A stretch of 9,441 nt of DNA from CAZCBD01 sp964496755 (lineage in GTDB: Bacteria > Bacteroidota > Ignavibacteria > Ignavibacteriales > Melioribacteraceae), in contig CAZCBD010000114.1 of NCBI GenBank assembly GCA_964496755.1, positions 1-9,441 on the forward strand, in the 5' to 3' direction. The notes below the pieces were generated by a model, which saw only the letters and a list, made by a program, of their open reading frames with translations, did no database searches and was not told the DNA's origin. The number at the start of each line of letters is the position of its first letter. Within the stretch, counting starts at the first letter, position 1. Below, piece by piece: positions 5,680-9,441 of this stretch. The position numbers and the translations under genes were made by a program.

Positions 5680-6285
5680 CTATATGATTTCAATGTCGTA
5701 TTTATAAAGAAGACCGATTAAGCCGGATTGGGAAAATTTGGCTTTCTTTATTTTATTGGTTTCAGGATTAATTGAATAATTAAAAGAAGTTGAAAAATCG
5801 GCTTTTTCAATATTTGTATTCCCAAATATTGCTCCGGTTAAATCACAATTATCGAATAATGAACCGATTAAAATACATTCCGTAAAATCTGTTTCATGTA
5901 GTTTTGTATTTATAAATTGAGTTCTTTTAATATTTGTTCGATAAAAAGATGAATAGCTGAGATCACAATTATTAAAGCTGAACGATAATAAAAAATTGTT
6001 ACAATTCTCGAATTGTAATCCCAACATTTTGCAATTATTAAATGCGGTATCTCTAAATATTGAATTTTGTAATTTAACCGTACTTAAATTGCAACTTTCA
6101 AATTCACACTCTATAAATTTAATGCCTGCCAAATCTGAATCCGAGAAGTCGCAATTTTTAAATATACAATGTTCATACTCACCCTTGGATAATGGTATTT
6201 GTGTAAAATCGGATTGCTCAAATATTATTTTTTCAAAGTATTCCAAATCCATTGGACTTATCAAATTATTTTTAATTGATTGCAT
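5680..6285 (-). CDS. Pentapeptide-repeat protein, Qnr/McbG-like
   Basis: A 201-residue protein made almost wholly of A(D/N)LxX-type five-residue repeats from about residue 22 to 166, with Phe or Leu at the centre of most repeats (CIFKNCDFSDSDLAGIKF at 40-57, CDLSYSSF at 107-114, CDLTGAIF at 147-154). This predicts a right-handed quadrilateral beta helix. The C-terminal module FNYSINPETNKIKKAKFS (168-185) followed by a short helical end matches the dimerisation tail of the Qnr/McbG-like group, whose members mimic DNA and bind gyrase. Size is also in that range (McbG about 190, Qnr about 218). Most environmental family members have no proven function, so gyrase protection is only possible. It is divergent from a GyrI-like gene. 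The first ~20 residues are not repeat-like. Confidence 0.88.
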   Translation of the reverse strand: MQSIKNNLISPMDLEYFEKIIFEQSDFTQIPLSKGEYEHCIFKNCDFSDSDLAGIKFIECEFESCNLSTVKLQNSIFRDTAFNNCKMLGLQFENCNNFLLSFSFNNCDLSYSSFYRTNIKRTQFINTKLHETDFTECILIGSLFDNCDLTGAIFGNTNIEKADFSTSFNYSINPETNKIKKAKFSQSGLIGLLYKYDIEII

Positions 6286-6490
6286 GTTTATCTTTCGGAT
6301 AACTTAAACTTATACGGTTAATATTATTATTTTTAATTACATATTAAAGTTACAAATAATATTCTTTGATTTAAAAAGCGAAAGGGAAAATTACAGTTAT
6401 TAAGCCGATTTCGAAAAATTTTTTATAAATCAACGGTAAAATCAATAGTAGAAAATCCATATATTATTATTCAATATTTTTTTACATTCT

Positions 6491-6530
6491 GATAACATCA
6501 ATATGATAACATAATCAATATGATAACATA
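6491..6530. repeat. 17-bp tandem repeat with three GATAACAT words
   Basis: ATCAATATGATAACATA occurs twice back to back (6497-6513 and 6514-6530). A partial third copy lies just left, giving GATAACAT at 6491-6498, 6505-6512 and 6522-6529, with spacings of 14 and 17 bases. It may be an iterated binding site or simply a slippage product. Confidence 0.7.
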
Positions 6531-6628
6531 AAAAAGCATATGGTAAAGCCGATTTATTTAATAGAGCTAATTGTTTTTATGCAATAATGAAAATAGTAAT
6601 TGACGAAGAATATTAATTATATAAATAT

Positions 6629-6640
6629 TAATTCGAATTA
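6629..6640. promoter_or_regulatory. 12-bp palindrome TAATTCGAATTA, candidate operator
   Basis: A perfect 12-base palindrome lies 40 bases before the GyrI-like ATG, where a promoter-proximal operator would be expected. The flanks are AT-rich and contain two AATATTAATT copies 15 bases apart. AT-rich DNA yields chance palindromes, so the call is tentative. Confidence 0.35.
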
Positions 6641-6680
6641 TTGTAAAAAAATATTGCAATGAGGATAAAGGAGAGTTAAA

Positions 6681-7196
6681 ATGGAAATAATTGAAAAAGA
6701 AATCGGGCATGTATTTGAAATTGAAGAACAAGTTCCGGTATGGAAAATGCCTTCGGTTATGGGAAAGGATTACGAAAAAATCGTAAAAGTTATCAAAAAT
6801 GAAAACAATTTAGAAATGGGTATTCCCTATGCCAGGTATATTGGGCTCGATTGGAAATCTATAATGTCTAAAAATTTGATTGCGAAATTTTTTGAAATGT
6901 TTACAAAAAAATGGCATTTTCAAGTAGGCATACCGGTTTCCGGAGAAATAAATTTATCGGAAAAAATAAATTTATCCGAAGAAATAAAGAATTCATTTAT
7001 TAACAAGTCAAAATATATAAAAGCAATTCATTGTGGAGCTTATCATAAAGTTGGGAAAACGTATAAAGAAATGTATTTATGGGCAATTGAGAAAAAATTA
7101 TCTCTTTGCACTGAATCAATAGAATTTTATTTGAATGATCCTGGTAAAGTGAAAAAAGAGGAATTAGAAACTATGATTCTGATTCCAATTATTTGA
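6681..7196 (+). CDS. Stand-alone GyrI-like small-molecule-binding protein
   Basis: This 171-residue cytosolic protein matches the GyrI-like/AraC effector-binding fold (two SHS2 modules) without any DNA-binding domain. Diagnostic features are the late module YIKAIHCGAYHKVGKTY (112-128), MYLWAIEK (131-138), and the ESIEFYLNDP motif (145-154) with Glu148, ending in the strand METMILIPII-like segment (162-171). Related proteins act as drug-binding sponges, as SbmC/GyrI modulating gyrase, or as hydrolases of cyclopropanoid genotoxins. The particular activity here is unknown. Residues 89-100 are a tandem duplication (EINLSE then KINLSE) from an 18-bp DNA repeat, placed in a loop between modules. 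A strong AAAGGAGA at 6667-6674 precedes the ATG. The gene is divergent from the pentapeptide gene. Confidence 0.82.
   Translation: MEIIEKEIGHVFEIEEQVPVWKMPSVMGKDYEKIVKVIKNENNLEMGIPYARYIGLDWKSIMSKNLIAKFFEMFTKKWHFQVGIPVSGEINLSEKINLSEEIKNSFINKSKYIKAIHCGAYHKVGKTYKEMYLWAIEKKLSLCTESIEFYLNDPGKVKKEELETMILIPII
6945..6980 (+). repeat. In-frame 18-bp tandem duplication in the GyrI-like gene
   Basis: Two adjacent 18-base units (6945-6962 and 6963-6980) differ at two positions and each encode six residues, EINLSE and KINLSE. The reading frame is kept. It is consistent with replication slippage in an exposed loop. Confidence 0.75.
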
Positions 7197-7313
7197 AATG
7201 TGAGAATAACATGAAGAAAAGCAAATTAAATCAATTAAACTATAATTGGTAATTTGATAATTAAAGAGTATTTTAACTAAATTCGGATAAAAACATAGAA
7301 TAAGAAAATTTAA

Positions 7314-8324
7314 TTGAAAGTATTACTGCTAATAATAAGTATAATTGGGATTGTTAATAGTATAATAATAATCGTTTATTCTCTGAAAACAAAAAAGGTA
7401 GCCAAAACAACAAGTTTTTTGTTTGCAGCATTAGTTTTTGCATTAACCGTTCGCATATCCAAATCCATATTATTAACATTTTCGGATGGTTTGCATGACA
7501 TTTTTTTAACGTTGGGGTTATCGGGGTTTTTGGCTATTGCTCCGGTTTATATGCTATTTATAAAGTCCATCACAATTGATAGTTTTAAAATTAAAAAAAC
7601 AGATTATTTACATTTTATTCCGGCTGTTTTTTTATTGTTGTTTTGGTTCGAGTTGAATTATGTTCGAACCGATTATTTTCGTTGGAATTTTGTATATCAA
7701 CTTATAATGTTGCAATATATAATTTATATGATTATTGCAATAAAAGAAACTCGAAGGTTGCCAAACGAAAAAAGAGAATTAAAATTGCAATTGAACATTT
7801 TGTCGGGTGTATTGCTTTTGATTTGGTTTTTATATTATTTAAATGCTGTTACCCATTTTGTGCCATATATTGGAAGTGCTGTAATCTACAGTGTAATTAT
7901 TTATTTTTCTTTAAACCTCATAGTAAACAAAGGGTATATTTTAAATTTCAATTTATTTACAAAATATGCAAAAACCGGCATCGATAATGCATCCTGTAAG
8001 GTTTTGACAAATAAACTTATAACTCTTTTTGAAAATGATAAGATTTATACCGACAATACTCTTTCACTTGTTAAACTTGCTAAAAGGCTAAATACATCTA
8101 CCCATCAACTTTCGCAAGCAATAAATACGGAAATGCAACAAACATATTATGAGCTTCTGGCAAATTATAGGATAAAAGAAGCTCAAAATAGAATAAAAAC
8201 CAAAACAAACGAAAAAATTGAAAGCATTGCTTATCAGGTAGGATATAATTCGATTTCGGCATTTAATACGGCATTTAAAAAAATAACGGGATTAACCCCA
8301 ACAGAGTTTAAAAATGCAAAATAA
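7314..8324 (+). CDS. Seven-TM sensor fused to AraC-type HTH regulator
   Basis: A 336-residue one-component membrane regulator. The first ~205 residues hold about seven hydrophobic helices (near 3-24, 35-54, 62-83, 99-117, 126-145, 161-180, 184-204). A linker follows, then a C-terminal AraC DNA-binding domain with two HTHs: TLSLVKLAKRLNTSTHQLSQ (249-268) and KIESIAYQVGYNSISAFNTA (301-320), ending with FKKITGLTPTEFK (321-333). This 7TM-AraC architecture is common in Bacteroidota, with DNA bound directly at the membrane. The start is TTG at 7314, immediately after an in-frame TAA at 7311-7313; the next in-frame ATG is at residue 80 and would delete two helices. No clear ribosome binding site is seen. 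The gene overlaps the next by 11 bases, suggesting they act together. Confidence 0.87.
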   Translation: MKVLLLIISIIGIVNSIIIIVYSLKTKKVAKTTSFLFAALVFALTVRISKSILLTFSDGLHDIFLTLGLSGFLAIAPVYMLFIKSITIDSFKIKKTDYLHFIPAVFLLLFWFELNYVRTDYFRWNFVYQLIMLQYIIYMIIAIKETRRLPNEKRELKLQLNILSGVLLLIWFLYYLNAVTHFVPYIGSAVIYSVIIYFSLNLIVNKGYILNFNLFTKYAKTGIDNASCKVLTNKLITLFENDKIYTDNTLSLVKLAKRLNTSTHQLSQAINTEMQQTYYELLANYRIKEAQNRIKTKTNEKIESIAYQVGYNSISAFNTAFKKITGLTPTEFKNAK

Positions 8325-9009
8325 AAATAAGAAAATTATAATTGCCATTCTTATTGGTATAATTCCTTTTTATGCTTTTGCGGCAATTGATAAATTAATT
8401 AATGAACCGAATATTTCTGTTCATGGTTTTTTTCTTGTGTATATGCCTATTGTTGCACTGGCTTTATTCATCTTAATATTATTAAATAAATTCTTATTAA
8501 AGCAATCCATTGCTTTTTACAATTCCAAAGAAAATAATTTATTACTTGATATAGCTGTAATCTGTTTGCTGATGATTGGTACAAGTTTTATTCATATTTC
8601 GGCAAAGTTATTTTTTAGGGATTTCTTTTTCACAAATCAAAATAATACAAAGGTTATCTTGGTTTTGCAGGAAATATTTGAAAATCCGTTTCTTGCTTTG
8701 GTTTTTATTATTCCATTTATTTGGATTACTCAATTTTTTCTCATCTTTTCAAGAATATTTCTTCTAAAAAATCTTTGGGGAATTTCTGAAAGCAAAATTT
8801 GGATTTGGGGTGTTATAATTTTATCGTCCGTATTATTTGTTTTGCCGGAACTTGACAAAGGAATGTTGGATATTTTAATTTCATTTTCGGTTATTTTGTT
8901 TTTCAATATCACATATTTGTATTATCAAAGATTTTATCCTTTTTTGTTTGCAGCAATTTTATTACAGACCATTCAAATGATTGATTTTTGGATTACTTTT
9001 CCAAAATAG
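8314..9009 (+). CDS. Polytopic membrane protein coupled to the 7TM-AraC regulator
   Basis: A 231-residue integral membrane protein without a family I can assign. Hydrophobic segments lie near 8-24, 39-58, 77-100, 123-150, 162-178, 184-203 and 206-226, so about seven passes. The size and helix layout recall CPBP-type membrane proteases, but the EExxxR and later His motifs are missing (the equivalent helix reads ALVFIIPFIWITQFFLIF). That assignment is therefore not supported. The ATG lies inside the last codons of the regulator gene and its 5' end overlaps by 11 bases, giving translational coupling. A role as signal input or as the target of the regulator is possible but inferred from position only. 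Codon use is like the neighbours. Confidence 0.75.
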   Translation: MQNKNKKIIIAILIGIIPFYAFAAIDKLINEPNISVHGFFLVYMPIVALALFILILLNKFLLKQSIAFYNSKENNLLLDIAVICLLMIGTSFIHISAKLFFRDFFFTNQNNTKVILVLQEIFENPFLALVFIIPFIWITQFFLIFSRIFLLKNLWGISESKIWIWGVIILSSVLFVLPELDKGMLDILISFSVILFFNITYLYYQRFYPFLFAAILLQTIQMIDFWITFPK

Positions 9010-9102
9010 ACTACGTAACACATAATTGTTTGTGTATTTAAATTTTGCACATCTTTTTCTTTCGTCCCGATAAGTAAGATAGGTAATTAGAAGGCTTTAA
9101 CT

Positions 9103-9110
9103 TACATTTG
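9103..9110 (+). promoter_or_regulatory. TACATTTG, exact -7 box upstream of the lipoprotein gene
   Basis: TACATTTG at 9103-9110 matches TAnnTTTG exactly, placing a start near 9117 and a ~60-base leader before the ATG at 9180. No TTG is found at the -33 position, so it is a partial promoter match. Confidence 0.4.
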
Positions 9111-9179
9111 TGCTAAGTTTAGCAGAAAAATTACAGTTAAATTAAAATACAACTAATAAATTAAGAATGGAGTATAAGT

Positions 9180-9441
9180 ATGAAAAAGTTTCTTATCATC
9201 TTCAGTTTTATTTTTCTTTTTGCATATTCATGTAAATTGCAAAAAACAGATCCGGAAAAAGAAATAAATCCGGAAAAAGAAATAATAAAAAAAGTAATAC
9301 AGACCGCCTATGTTGAGGGGTTACTTAATGAGGGCAATTTTGAAAAAATAGATAAAGGTTTTCATCCCGATTTTCAGTTGCTTGGTATTGGCAAGGGTGA
9401 CGAAATGTGGAAGTATTCTATTTCGGATTGGAAGAAGGCAG
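9180..9441 (+). CDS. Lipoprotein with lumazine-binding-like/NTF2-type domain (3' end outside window)
   Basis: The first 87 residues of a protein cut by the window end. A lipoprotein signal KKFLIIFSFIFLFAYS ends at Cys18, the likely lipidated residue, followed by a charged linker in which six residues (PEKEI with Asp or Asn) are duplicated through a perfect 18-bp DNA repeat. From about residue 36 the sequence IIKKVIQTAYVEGLLNEGNFEKI, then GFHPDFQLLGI, a Lys-Gly-Asp-Glu turn, and KYSISDW, follows the pattern of the putative lumazine-binding/NTF2-like family (Lumazine_bd_2). This is a cone-shaped alpha+beta fold of mostly unknown role in Bacteroidota. GGAG at 9169-9172, seven bases before the ATG, supports the start. 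Function is not predicted beyond the fold. Confidence 0.78.
   Translation, partial: MKKFLIIFSFIFLFAYSCKLQKTDPEKEINPEKEIIKKVIQTAYVEGLLNEGNFEKIDKGFHPDFQLLGIGKGDEMWKYSISDWKKA
9250..9285 (+). repeat. Perfect in-frame 18-bp tandem duplication in the lipoprotein linker
   Basis: The unit ATCCGGAAAAAGAAATAA is present twice without mismatch (9250-9267 and 9268-9285), repeating six residues of the linker between the lipidated cysteine and the folded domain. The lack of any mismatch suggests a recent event. Confidence 0.8.

Larger units (their letters stand above)
6286..6680. other. Divergent regulatory spacer between pentapeptide and GyrI-like genes
   Basis: This 395-base stretch has no coding potential. 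It must hold the promoters of both divergent genes, but no exact TTG/TAnnTTTG pair is found for either. It contains the GATAACAT tandem repeat (6491-6530), two copies of AATATTAATT (6609-6618 and 6624-6633), and the palindrome TAATTCGAATTA (6629-6640), described separately. Confidence 0.5.

Noticed and set aside
5996..6307. Plus-strand open frame opposite the pentapeptide-repeat gene
   Set aside because: It is the mirror of the repetitive pentapeptide codons; the minus-strand frame gives a clear repeat protein.
6491..6530. CRISPR array
   Set aside because: Only two to three units with essentially no spacers; it is a tandem repeat, not repeat-spacer alternation.
8314..9009. CPBP-family intramembrane protease
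   Set aside because: Overall size and helices are similar, but the EExxxR and conserved His motifs are not found.

Overview
The window is AT-rich DNA with A/T-ending codons and short genes separated by AT-rich spacers. It carries Bacteroidota hallmarks: a -33 TTTG / -7 TAnnTTTG type promoter, a signal-peptide protein ending its leader in 'NAQ', a lipoprotein of the lumazine-binding-like/NTF2 type, and a 7TM-AraC regulator. At the left edge is a large dyad built on CTTCGACAAGCTCAG, a short word recurrent in many Bacteroidota genomes. The species cannot be named from this sequence. Several genes have clear Shine-Dalgarno-like sequences, which is less usual for this phylum.

Layout: 1-278 holds an extended inverted repeat and no gene. 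279-2277 holds a flavodoxin-fold NAD(P)H:quinone-type oxidoreductase, a LysE/RhtB exporter with its own promoter overlapped by a dyad, and a VOC (glyoxalase-fold) protein with a C-terminal HTH-like tail. 2637-3347 encodes a nitroreductase-fold protein that looks like a bacterial iodotyrosine deiodinase, with the amino-acid-binding Glu/Tyr/Lys triad intact. 3541-5128 is a coherent regulatory unit: a PadR repressor, a HAAS-type membrane protein one base downstream, and a secreted beta-repeat protein. The PadR gene and the secreted-protein gene are preceded by nearly the same ~28-bp element, which contains an ATGT-N10-ACAT-like dyad. 5236-5670 is an unassigned small membrane protein.

On the minus strand, 5680-6285 encodes a pentapeptide-repeat protein of the Qnr/McbG-like type. 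It is divergent from a stand-alone GyrI-like protein (6681-7196) across a 395-bp spacer holding a 17-bp tandem repeat and a 12-bp palindrome. 7314-8324 (TTG start) is a seven-TM sensor fused to an AraC HTH, and its 3' end overlaps a polytopic membrane protein by 11 bp. The window ends inside a lipoprotein gene of the lumazine-binding-like/NTF2 fold.

Most genes fit small-molecule handling, detoxification or envelope sensing (quinone reduction, export, VOC, dehalogenation, gyrase-protection-like folds, PadR and AraC regulators). No phage, transposase, CRISPR, tRNA or rRNA signal is seen. The most interesting points are the PadR-HAAS-secreted protein unit with its duplicated operator, the IYD-like enzyme, and the divergent pentapeptide/GyrI-like pair.
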